DNA of 11,917 bases from Firmicutes bacterium UBA6226 (GTDB lineage: Bacteria > Bacillota_A > Clostridia > Peptostreptococcales > Acidaminobacteraceae), in contig DJWQ01000043.1 of NCBI GenBank assembly GCA_002441045.1, positions 3,661-15,577 of the forward strand, in the 5' to 3' direction. Shown in pieces: positions 5,561 through 11,917 of the stretch. The number at the start of each line of letters is the position of its first letter. Positions within the stretch are counted from its first letter, which is position 1. The position numbers and the translations under genes are program-made. Under the pieces are notes generated by a model, which was not told the origin of the DNA, made no database searches, and saw only the letters and a program-made list of their open reading frames with translations.

Positions 5561-7374
5561 TATGCGCTCACCTCCGACTGAGTTTGATAATACTGTGCTT
5601 GAAGGTTGAACATATGTGCATATTTCCCTTTCAATGCCATGAGTTCAGAGTGTGAACCGGATTCGATAATCTTACCATCTTCGATAAAAATAACTTTATC
5701 ACAAAACTTCGTGCTCGATAAACGATGAGAAATAAATATCGCAGTTCTGTTGCCAATCATATCATTGAAGCTTTCGTATATGTCCTTTTCAGCGATTGGA
5801 TCTAACGCGGATGTCGGTTCATCTAATATGACAATTGGTCCATTTTTATAAAGCGCTCTTGCAAGTGCTAACTTTTGGTTTTCGCCACCTGAAAGCTCTA
5901 TACCATCGTCGTAGATTACTTTTAGCAGTTCTGTATCGATAGACTTTCCTAATGTTTTAACCTTTTTTTCAAGACCAGATCGTCTTAATGCATCCCACAC
6001 CATAGTTTCATCAGGTGATTCACATGAAGCGACATTTTCTGCAATGCTGGCAGCAAGTGGCTTGATTTCCTGGTAGACAACTGAAAACAACTTATAATGT
6101 TCTGTTAGTGGTACTCTAGATATATCTGTTCCTGAAATGTGAATCTCACCTGAATTTGGGCGATAAAGCCCCGTCAAAAGTTTTATTAAACTCGTCTTAC
6201 CTGCACCGTTTGTACCGACGATTGCTAACTTTTGTCCCGCAGGAATTTCCAATGTAAGCTTATCAAATACCACCTTCTCACTGTCAGGATACTTAAAGCA
6301 AATATCTTTAAAGCAAATGTCATGACGCTCACCTTTTGGGGCTTCAAGTGGTTCATTCAACACGACATTGCCATCTATTTCCAAGTAGTCTCGATAATCA
6401 TCTACATATCTAGCTGCAAGTCTAAGCAACGTCACTTGACGCATCAACTCTTGCATCCATACTGCAAAACCACTAATCGTGCCTGTGTAAAGAATGAAAT
6501 CGCCAAAAGTTAATCTCCCATTTAAAGTTAAATAAGTAATATAGCCATAAACGATCCCATCTCTTAGTAAAACTAAAACCGTATCCAATAGCTCTACTTT
6601 TAAAAATTCTTTATAAATCGTTTTCTGGATTGCTTCAGTCTTTCGGTTAAAATACAACATTTTCTCTAATAGCATTTCTTTGAGTTGGTAGATTCGAATA
6701 TCTTTACCAAACTCAAAATCAGTCATAATTCTAGCCAAATATCTAAATTTTCTCTCATCCGGTCTCAGTTCATCTTCTTTTGAATGCTGAAACTTATTTG
6801 CTTTGTCCTTTCGTCTATAAATAATAAATACACTTATTAATAAATAAATTAAAACCAAAGGGTTAAGACTAAAAATAATCCCTAAGTAACCAATGAATCC
6901 AAGTAAATAACCAACGATTGAGAAGGTATTTTGCATGACACCACCCATCCCAAATTGAGGGTTGCTGGTCGTCCATTTCGCTCTATGTAATGCATTTTGA
7001 GTATCGACATTTTCTACGTGATGGTAGTCGAGTTGCATCGCTTTTCCATGCAGTTCTAAGCCGAAAAGCATTCTAGTTCTTGCCATTTTCATACGATAGA
7101 CACCGATGCATGCCTCTTTTGTAAAATAGACGATCGATGCGAGGATTAAGGTGCAAAGCAAAATCGTTATAATGTACTTTATAGATTGTTTTGTCGAAAC
7201 TGCATCGATGATCAACTTTGGAACTACTACCCATATAAACGGTGCAATTGCAACTGCTAGGGAGTTTACTAAAGTTAACCACAATGATTCAGGTTGCCAT
7301 TTAAACATGTGTTGTAATGTAAATACGATGTTGCTCATTAAGCTGCGTTTGTCCTTCTTCTCTTTATTGGACAT
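5560..7374 (-). CDS. ABC exporter half-transporter (fused permease and ATPase), first subunit
   Basis: A 604-residue membrane half-transporter, first gene of the exporter pair. Hydrophobic segments occur near 33-55, 67-83, 150-186 and 262-303. The ATPase domain starts near 352 and has A-loop Y362, Walker A GTNGAGKTS (387-395), Q-loop Q435, signature LSGGE (494-498), Walker B IVILDEP (514-520), D-loop ALD (523-525) and H550. From the signature to the H-loop the residue numbers equal those of the partner, so the two ATPase domains are close relatives, likely from gene duplication. Unlike many heterodimeric exporters, neither partner shows an obviously dead site. Start: ATG at 7374 with AAGGGGG at 7381-7387 and six bases of spacing. 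Upstream lies a strongly A+T-rich gap with a possible promoter and operator. Confidence 0.93.
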   Translation of the reverse strand: MSNKEKKDKRSLMSNIVFTLQHMFKWQPESLWLTLVNSLAVAIAPFIWVVVPKLIIDAVSTKQSIKYIITILLCTLILASIVYFTKEACIGVYRMKMARTRMLFGLELHGKAMQLDYHHVENVDTQNALHRAKWTTSNPQFGMGGVMQNTFSIVGYLLGFIGYLGIIFSLNPLVLIYLLISVFIIYRRKDKANKFQHSKEDELRPDERKFRYLARIMTDFEFGKDIRIYQLKEMLLEKMLYFNRKTEAIQKTIYKEFLKVELLDTVLVLLRDGIVYGYITYLTLNGRLTFGDFILYTGTISGFAVWMQELMRQVTLLRLAARYVDDYRDYLEIDGNVVLNEPLEAPKGERHDICFKDICFKYPDSEKVVFDKLTLEIPAGQKLAIVGTNGAGKTSLIKLLTGLYRPNSGEIHISGTDISRVPLTEHYKLFSVVYQEIKPLAASIAENVASCESPDETMVWDALRRSGLEKKVKTLGKSIDTELLKVIYDDGIELSGGENQKLALARALYKNGPIVILDEPTSALDPIAEKDIYESFNDMIGNRTAIFISHRLSSTKFCDKVIFIEDGKIIESGSHSELMALKGKYAHMFNLQAQYYQTQSEVSA

Positions 7375-7418
7375 CTGTATCCCCCTTGTTTGAGTTTCTA
7401 GTTTGATTATTTTTTTAT

Positions 7419-7424
7419 ATTATA
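7419..7424 (-). promoter_or_regulatory. Possible -10 element of the ABC exporter operon
   Basis: On the minus strand the consensus TATAAT is present at 7419-7424. Transcription would start near 7412, leaving a leader of about 38 bases before the ATG at 7374. No good -35 hexamer is found 16-18 bases upstream, and the expected place lies within the palindrome at 7436-7455. In such A+T-rich DNA other -10 matches exist, so this is tentative. Confidence 0.3.
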
Positions 7425-7435
7425 TATTTTTAAAC

Positions 7436-7455
7436 AATTAAATAACTATTTAATT
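7436..7455. promoter_or_regulatory. Operator-like 9-bp inverted repeat upstream of the exporter genes
   Basis: AATTAAATA and TATTTAATT are perfect complements separated by two bases. The 20-base dyad covers the place where the -35 element of the exporter promoter would be expected. This geometry fits a binding site for a dimeric repressor or activator. All but one of its bases are A or T, so chance formation is possible. Confidence 0.4.
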
Positions 7456-7593
7456 ATATATCATAATTGTTATTATAAAGCATATATCGTTTTATTATAT
7501 TTATTTTGTAATATTAATTGTTTTTTATTTATATTTAGCGCATACAATATGTATTTTAATATAACATATTATAGTTCGATCGAAATCTCTTAA

Positions 7594-8142
7594 CTATTTA
7601 TCCCCATATAAATAATTGTATGTCTTTTCTTCAAGATCATAAAAGGGTTGTAAAAATGTTAGATCTGGCGCACTGCCTCCGAGACCACTTTTTTTATAAA
7701 ACTCATTTGTACTTTCATAAAAATAGCCCTTATTAAGTGACTTTAAGTTAACGAGATCCGTTTCTGTAAGCTTATTTTTAGATGCAAGTTCGCGCATATC
7801 TAATAAATATCTTGATGTGAACTCCAGTGTAATGTCAATCCTATAATCGAAACTGGATAAACTCTCAATAATTGTTTGCGTCTGATTAACAATGTTATAT
7901 GTATGATCTAAGGTCTCATAAAGTTCGGACTGATCGGCTAATGACTTCTCGCCTTTACTGTAGGCATTCGCCGAGAGAAATAACGTGTTTAACTCTTCTG
8001 TTAAAATCCGACTTACCCCACTATGAATTTTCGCAACGGCGCGTTCCCCTTCTTTCGAATCGATTCTGAAAAAATTATAAGCTGCCAAAGCAAATAACAA
8101 AAGAAATAGTAACATAGAAAACATAAGCTGTTTGTTTTTCAT
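7594..8142 (-). CDS. Membrane-anchored helical hypothetical protein (182 aa)
   Basis: Family not recognised. A basic start (MKNKQ) is followed by a hydrophobic segment at about 7-24 (MFSMLLFLLLFALAAYNF), so it is probably anchored in the plasma membrane with the remaining ~155 residues outside. That part looks mostly helical, without cysteine, and ends LQPFYDLEEKTYNYLYGDK. It has no lipobox and no enzyme motif that I recognise. Start: a GTG at 8154 is in frame, but the ATG at 8142 has GAGG with six bases of spacing and leaves a normal signal-anchor start, so the ATG is chosen. It begins eight bases after the stop of the YkvA gene, its ribosome binding site directly following that stop. It is the last gene of the packed operon before the A+T-rich gap. 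Confidence 0.75.
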   Translation of the reverse strand: MKNKQLMFSMLLFLLLFALAAYNFFRIDSKEGERAVAKIHSGVSRILTEELNTLFLSANAYSKGEKSLADQSELYETLDHTYNIVNQTQTIIESLSSFDYRIDITLEFTSRYLLDMRELASKNKLTETDLVNLKSLNKGYFYESTNEFYKKSGLGGSAPDLTFLQPFYDLEEKTYNYLYGDK

Positions 8143-8150
8143 ACTACGCC

Positions 8151-8705
8151 TCACTTTTTATTTTTTCTTCCCACTTGCAACAAGCGATAGGGCTTTTTAA
8201 CATAATTATTGAAGAAATTCTTTCCCTTTTCTACCTCTCCTAAAATTTTTTGAATAACCGACATTAATTGAGTATTCCCTTTCCAATAACGCATGAGTAC
8301 AGCAGGTGGTACATCATTAAAGTAAGAGTTTAGTGTAGTGGCTACTACAAAAAGGTCGTCAGCATACCCCGTTGGGCCAAGTATATCCGGTATAAAATCT
8401 ATAGGCAACATAAAATAAAGAAGCGCATAGGCCGCCTTTTTCTTATGAATGCCATCTAATTTTGGGTCAAAGGTCAATTGCCACATGAGATAAAAAAGAT
8501 CTGGTGCAAAGAAGATGACCTCTCCCAGCCCCTTCGGTATCTTTTTATCCATTAACCAGCTCAATGTTTTAACTCTTAAATCGGCGTAAAAGGAAGCGGA
8601 ATCTTGATTAACTTCCACTAGAGCCCTCTCACCTAAATCTTTTTTATCTTCGAATTCTTTAACCTTGCTATTCACTTTTTGATGATTTAACCATTTCATT
8701 TTCAT
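8151..8705 (-). CDS. YkvA family (DUF1232) protein
   Basis: A 184-residue protein with a clear DUF1232 core at about 94-128: ALLYFMLPIDFIPDILGPTGYADDLFVVATTLNSY. This has the family's hydrophobic-P-[IL]D-[FL]IPD segment and the GYxDD motif. The function of the family is not established; members are thought to associate with membranes. The N-terminal ~60 residues are charged, and FFAPDLFYLMWQL (65-77) adds a second hydrophobic stretch. Start: GTG at 8711, ATG at 8705 and ATG at 8699 are all in frame; 8705 is chosen for the purine-rich GAGAG about five bases upstream. The gene overlaps the end of the upstream nucleotidyltransferase gene by 38 bases, which points to coupled translation and a shared operon. 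Confidence 0.85.
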   Translation of the reverse strand: MKMKWLNHQKVNSKVKEFEDKKDLGERALVEVNQDSASFYADLRVKTLSWLMDKKIPKGLGEVIFFAPDLFYLMWQLTFDPKLDGIHKKKAAYALLYFMLPIDFIPDILGPTGYADDLFVVATTLNSYFNDVPPAVLMRYWKGNTQLMSVIQKILGEVEKGKNFFNNYVKKPYRLLQVGRKNKK

Positions 8706-9474
8706 ACACACTCTCTCTTATCTGCTTTGATATCATATGATAAAATGCCTCATGCCCAATGCTTAAATCGTATTCCAAAATAAGCTCATCGATAAATGTC
8801 AAAATCTTTATCACACCAATATGCAGGGTACTTGGCCCAATACGATCCATAATCGCGCTAAATTTATCATGTTCATCATTTGAAAGGTAATGAGAAAGAC
8901 GTTTCATCCCTAACTTACCATTCTGTGGATCTTTGACCGCTCTTAAAATCAAGGATAAAGTACCTGTCATATGACTTAGCAGTCTTGAAGCCCATATCAA
9001 ATCATTGCGATTATAAGCAGCATCAAACTCTAAAAGATTAAAGGTTAGCTCATCTAGTAGCTGTTTGATACCTTCTGTATCGATACTAAATCCTTCATTC
9101 TGATACTCACGAAGCATCAAATTTGGATCGTATAGTGTCATAATTTCGCCTGTACAAACAAGCGTTTTTTCGGTCACTGTATAGAGATCAAAATGTAACC
9201 CATCTTCAAAGACTGCGACGATTTGTGGCGCCACAAAATTGACTTCTTCTGTAAAAACCATTCTCTTATACTTTTCTAAATGCGCTAAACGCCTATGTAA
9301 AAAATCATGCATCAGCGTTTCAGTTACCATACAGTATAGATCTACATCTGAATATTCATCATCATGTTCTTTCGCGATAGAACCCTTTAAAAAGACCGCA
9401 ATCACCGCGGGATCTGATATCAGTGACTTTAAAATTATATCAATGCTTTCCCTTTGGCGATGTCCCGCTACCAT
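8668..9474 (-). CDS. Nucleotidyltransferase-fold protein (aminoglycoside adenylyltransferase-like)
   Basis: Predicted cytoplasmic enzyme that transfers a nucleotide to an unknown substrate. Residues about 24-120 carry the pol-beta type nucleotidyltransferase core: VFLKGSIAKEH (27-37) with G31-S32, SDVDLY (42-47) with the metal-binding pair D43/D45, and a third acidic residue D96 in HFDLY (94-98). A typical LYDP turn follows at 114-117. Residues about 133-260 are a helical C-terminal domain, as in small-molecule transferases. All three acidic residues are present, so it is probably active. Start: ATG at 9474 with AGGGAG five bases upstream. It is the second nucleotidyltransferase in this operon. 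Aminoglycoside modification is possible, but the context does not resemble a resistance cassette. Confidence 0.82.
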   Translation of the reverse strand: MVAGHRQRESIDIILKSLISDPAVIAVFLKGSIAKEHDDEYSDVDLYCMVTETLMHDFLHRRLAHLEKYKRMVFTEEVNFVAPQIVAVFEDGLHFDLYTVTEKTLVCTGEIMTLYDPNLMLREYQNEGFSIDTEGIKQLLDELTFNLLEFDAAYNRNDLIWASRLLSHMTGTLSLILRAVKDPQNGKLGMKRLSHYLSNDEHDKFSAIMDRIGPSTLHIGVIKILTFIDELILEYDLSIGHEAFYHMISKQIRESVYENEMVKSSKSE

Positions 9475-9524
9475 TCTAGCTCCCTCACAACATTTCTATT
9501 TTTGTGCATTACATCTCAATTTGT

Positions 9525-9854
9525 TTATAAACTAGCAAGTAAGCTTATGATGCCAAATGCCCATTGTAAGGCGATTATTGTAACAATAAATATAAGACAA
9601 TTCTTAATGGTCTTTATATACGATAACTGTCTTAATTTGATAAGCAAATCAAGATCACTTTCTGTTGGCTGATGTGAACCAACTTCATAAAACTTATATG
9701 GAAATTCAGAATCCTCCACGATGTTATCGGGAAGTCTCTCTCCAGCTTGCTTCATGGCGTAATATTGGTTTGAAGCATCAGAAGCACACTTCTTAAAGTT
9801 CTTTAATCTTAACTCATATTTAAGTTTTTCAATCTCGTTAGACTTAATTGACAT
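9525..9854 (-). CDS. Small tail-anchored hypothetical protein (109 aa)
   Basis: Family not recognised. Residues 1-80 are charged and soluble, with a likely helical basic/acidic start (MSIKSNEIEKLKYELRLKNFKK) and one further cysteine-free, proline-containing region. A single hydrophobic segment at about 86-108 (CLIFIVTIIALQWAFGIISLLASL in the final part) reaches the C-terminus, the arrangement of a tail-anchored protein facing the cytoplasm. Start: ATG at 9854 with AAAGGTG and five bases of spacing. It lies 26 bases after one nucleotidyltransferase gene and 50 bases before the next, so it is almost certainly co-transcribed. It could hold one of these enzymes at the membrane, which is inference. 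It has no R-x4-6-H motif, so it is not an obvious HEPN partner. Confidence 0.72.
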   Translation of the reverse strand: MSIKSNEIEKLKYELRLKNFKKCASDASNQYYAMKQAGERLPDNIVEDSEFPYKFYEVGSHQPTESDLDLLIKLRQLSYIKTIKNCLIFIVTIIALQWAFGIISLLASL

Positions 9855-9880
9855 ATCAACACCTTTCTAAACGATTGCAA

Positions 9881-10606
9881 CTATCCCCTAATTTTCTCTT
9901 CAGCATAATAATTGCTCGTATCTGGATTACCAAGTCCATTTAAAACCTCTTGGCATAAAGCTTCCCATGCTGTCTTTTTTTCAGATGCGTGTATCGGCGC
10001 TTCTAGAAACACTTTTAATTGGGCTGCAAATTTTGGCGCTATTTGACGCATTTCAGTGTACCCATGCTTTGCGTAGACAGGCATTTTAACGAGATATTTT
10101 ACTGCAATATCACAAAGTATCTTAATTTGAGAATTTGTAAAAAACAAGAAATCCTCATATGCGCCTGCATCAAACAAATCAATACCATCATAGTAGACGG
10201 TTTCCACATAGAAAGCAAAATCAATCTTTTGACTATCATTTAATCTAAAATCATAGGCAGCTTTTTTTTCAATAGCTTTCTCTTGTATCCGCTTGAGCTG
10301 ATGATTGGGATCGACTAATATTTTTGCATCTGAATAAATTCTAACTGACGTCATATCTTTCTCTAATCGGTCAAAGTATTTCCACTCTGGAGAAATAAAA
10401 TACTCGAACTCTTGATTTTCAAAGAACATACGACCTCTTGCTGAGAAAGCATCATCAGCGCCTAACAAAAAGATATCTATGTCGGAATGTTCTTGCATTT
10501 GCTGAGTCACATATGACCCAGTTACCATAGCGCCGACAACTTGATGCTTTTCCTTCATTAACTCAATAAATCTGTAAATTTTATCATTTAACTGAGAATA
10601 ATCCAA
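9881..10606 (-). CDS. Nucleotidyltransferase-fold protein, second copy (241 aa)
   Basis: Predicted cytoplasmic nucleotidyltransferase of a different branch from the one at 8668-9474. Core motifs are VTGSYVTQQ (28-36) with G30-S31, SDIDIFLL (41-48) with D42/D44, and a third acidic residue probably E68 in EFEYF (66-70). ILVDP (96-100) matches the turn seen in kanamycin-nucleotidyltransferase-like proteins. The C-terminal ~130 residues are helical, with aromatic stretches (YEDFLFFTNSQIKIL). Start: TTG at 10606 with GGAGG nine bases upstream. The first ATG after it is at codon 17, too close to the active-site motif to be preferred. It overlaps the end of the preceding gene by 19 bases, so translation is probably coupled. 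The substrate is unknown; motifs are complete, so it is probably active. Confidence 0.8.
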   Translation of the reverse strand: MDYSQLNDKIYRFIELMKEKHQVVGAMVTGSYVTQQMQEHSDIDIFLLGADDAFSARGRMFFENQEFEYFISPEWKYFDRLEKDMTSVRIYSDAKILVDPNHQLKRIQEKAIEKKAAYDFRLNDSQKIDFAFYVETVYYDGIDLFDAGAYEDFLFFTNSQIKILCDIAVKYLVKMPVYAKHGYTEMRQIAPKFAAQLKVFLEAPIHASEKKTAWEALCQEVLNGLGNPDTSNYYAEEKIRG

Positions 10607-11136
10607 TTTTGTTTTCCTCCGCTTTCTCTAATCGTAGCCTTATTTTTAATTCTCAAACAGCTTGGTTGAATGTATTGATCTCGGTCAAACATCCGTTTTA
10701 GATGTTCAATTGTCAATGCACCTAAATCAACGTCTTCAATAGCCACTTCATCTATCAGTTCATCTTTCCAAATATACCAAAGCTCTATGTCTGTAAGTCT
10801 ATTTTCATTAAACTGATCCTGAATATATTGAATTAGCTTGTGTGCTCTTACATCATTATATCGCCAAGCAAGCTCTGCAATATAAGGCTTACTGGTATAA
10901 TACGGACCATAACTATGCTGAACATCGATTGCGCAATCAATTGTAATTTCATCGAAGTCACTTTCAGAATCAACTTGAAGAACGACTTTGGCATTAGGAT
11001 CGACGTCTGAAGCAATTAACAATTCAGGTACTTCAAGATTTTTTTTGATTAAATCGTTAATGGAATAATAACTAATTAGTTCATTTTTCACTTCTGTTAA
11101 TGGTGCATCTGATGCAAAGAAAAAGAATTGACTCAT
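10588..11136 (-). CDS. Hypothetical cytoplasmic protein (182 aa)
   Basis: Family not recognised. The protein begins MSQFFFFASDAPLTEVKNEL and has no signal peptide or membrane segment. It is markedly acidic, with clusters such as DSESDFDEITIDC (56-68) and DELIDEVAIEDVDLG (125-139), and has aromatic patches (HSYGPYYTSKPY at 74-85, ELWYIWKDE at 118-126). This size, charge and single-domain look recall small immunity or partner proteins, but I cannot name one. Start: ATG at 11136 with AGGGAGG at 11141-11147 and four bases of spacing. That binding site overlaps the stop codon of the metallopeptidase-like gene. Its end overlaps the nucleotidyltransferase gene by 19 bases. It therefore lies between, and is tightly coupled to, both neighbours. 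Confidence 0.75.
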   Translation of the reverse strand: MSQFFFFASDAPLTEVKNELISYYSINDLIKKNLEVPELLIASDVDPNAKVVLQVDSESDFDEITIDCAIDVQHSYGPYYTSKPYIAELAWRYNDVRAHKLIQYIQDQFNENRLTDIELWYIWKDELIDEVAIEDVDLGALTIEHLKRMFDRDQYIQPSCLRIKNKATIRESGGKQNWIILS

Positions 11137-11145
11137 AATTCCTCC

Positions 11146-11916
11146 CTAAAGTGAACCTTTACTTATGTATAATTCCCAAAATGCCTCTTTACTCAGTGAC
11201 CATATCCTATTAATATCTACTTCTGATACTGAACCAAACACTTCATAAAAAATAGAATTGCCAAAAATATATGAAGCATAAAAATCTAGATTCATCTCTC
11301 TAAAAAACATTCGATCATTCGGAATGACTCTCGGATCATATTGAGACCATTTAAGTTCCGTCTTATAGCCTAGATTATAAAAATAATGTTCTATGTTAAA
11401 TTGCTTATACATCATATAATCTGAAAAATAAGTTGCAAGTCCCTCATAATAGATGCTATCTGAAAAACGATACGAAAGATTATCAAAATCAACGGATTTA
11501 AGATGTGCGAACTCATGTGTCAATATTTCATATAAAGCGTATTCATTGTCTTTCAAAAGTTTGGGGTTAACCCAAATGATTATTGCGTCATTAGATAAAG
11601 TAATCCCATAATTTGAAATACCACTAGGCAGTAACAGTACATTAATCTTATCTACATCAAATCGCATACATAGATCACTAAGATGTAATACAACCTTTTC
11701 CTTAATTTTCTGATTTAAAATAGACTCGTGAATGCGATCTAGACCACCATAATGAAAGGTAAATGAATCTTGCTCTAAAAGCGTCTGAACCGATGAGATA
11801 ACTATATCGTTATCCTTACCGTGTTCAACTAAGAAGTCCGATAACGTCCTACCTATCGTTTCATCATAATATTCATTGGCACCAAATGGATACTTGGCTG
11901 TCTTTTCGTACAATGT
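11146..11916 (-). CDS. HExxH zinc metallopeptidase-like protein (5' end probably outside window)
   Basis: Predicted zinc-dependent peptidase of the gluzincin type. Counted from a TTG at 11913, HEFAH lies at 133-137 in the helix LYEILTHEFAHLKSVD, giving two zinc-binding histidines and the catalytic glutamate. E157 in YYEGLATYFSD, 20 residues further on, has the spacing and E-x-x-A context of the third ligand. There is no signal peptide or membrane segment in the visible part, so it looks cytoplasmic, although the true N-terminus may be missing: the frame is open to the window edge and no ribosome binding site can be seen for the TTG. I cannot place it in a named peptidase family. It is the first visible gene of the leftward operon, and its stop lies within the ribosome binding site of the next gene. 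Confidence 0.72.
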   Translation of the reverse strand, partial: TLYEKTAKYPFGANEYYDETIGRTLSDFLVEHGKDNDIVISSVQTLLEQDSFTFHYGGLDRIHESILNQKIKEKVVLHLSDLCMRFDVDKINVLLLPSGISNYGITLSNDAIIIWVNPKLLKDNEYALYEILTHEFAHLKSVDFDNLSYRFSDSIYYEGLATYFSDYMMYKQFNIEHYFYNLGYKTELKWSQYDPRVIPNDRMFFREMNLDFYASYIFGNSIFYEVFGSVSEVDINRIWSLSKEAFWELYISKGSL

Positions 11917-11917
11917 C

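Larger units (their letters stand above)
7375..7593. other. Very A+T-rich intergenic region upstream of the ABC exporter genes
   Basis: By hand count only 17 of the 160 bases at 7411-7570 are G or C, far below the genes on either side. It contains no credible open reading frame on either strand. It contains several inverted repeats: a 9-bp pair at 7436-7455, AATATGT/ACATATT at 7546-7552 and 7564-7570, and a 10-base palindrome TTCGATCGAA at 7575-7584. It probably holds the exporter promoter. I see no good terminator for the upstream operon, so readthrough from the 7594-8142 gene into the exporter genes is possible. Confidence 0.7.

Noticed and set aside
9239..9672. Two plus-strand open frames opposite the nucleotidyltransferase and tail-anchored genes
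   Set aside because: They are antisense to better supported genes, have no clear ribosome binding sites and show no recognisable motifs.
8668..10606. MNT/HEPN toxin-antitoxin module
   Set aside because: The nucleotidyltransferases are too large and have helical C-terminal domains like small-molecule transferases. The protein between them lacks an R-x4-6-H motif and ends in a membrane segment.
1..11917. CRISPR array, tRNA or rRNA gene, insertion sequence, phage attachment site
   Set aside because: I found no regularly spaced repeats, no cloverleaf-like sequence, no transposase or integrase and no long terminal repeats on either strand.

Overview
The window looks like chromosomal DNA of a low-GC Gram-positive bacterium (Firmicutes, perhaps clostridial). 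The genes are A+T rich, and almost every start has a strong AGGAGG-type ribosome binding site. TTG starts are used, and the families present (ArsR-DUF2087, YkvA/DUF1232, PNPOx-like, paired ABC exporters) are common in that group. This placement is an inference from style, not from a marker gene. I see no rRNA, tRNA, CRISPR array, transposase or phage gene. No gene-free stretch exceeds 300 bases.

Layout. Positions 1-1167 run rightward: the 3' end of an unrecognised gene, a coupled cysteine-free ArsR-type regulator with a DUF2087 tail, then a small conserved-looking protein behind its own promoter. A bidirectional terminator at 1180-1217 separates these from a long leftward (minus-strand) series filling the rest of the window. 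Read in the direction of transcription from the right edge, that series holds: a HExxH zinc metallopeptidase-like protein (5' end probably outside), an unknown 182-residue protein, a nucleotidyltransferase, a small tail-anchored protein, a second nucleotidyltransferase, a YkvA/DUF1232 protein and a membrane-anchored protein. These seven are tightly packed or overlapping and probably form one operon. An exceptionally A+T-rich gap (about 89% A+T over 7411-7570) follows, then two translationally coupled ABC half-exporters, a terminator, a membrane-anchored hypothetical protein, a GreA/GreB-related protein, a small membrane protein and a PNPOx-like flavoprotein.

How the parts may work together. 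The two ABC half-transporters have complete, almost co-linear ATPase motifs and most likely form a heterodimeric exporter of unknown substrate. Upstream of them, two nucleotidyltransferases related to the aminoglycoside-modifying fold lie in one transcription unit with a metallopeptidase, a tail-anchored protein and YkvA. I do not recognise this as a named system, and it is the part most worth following up. The intergenic regions hold several good inverted repeats (2242-2285, 2771-2791, 2800-2825, 3602-3628, 7436-7455). Some are terminators; others look like operators or alternative RNA folds.
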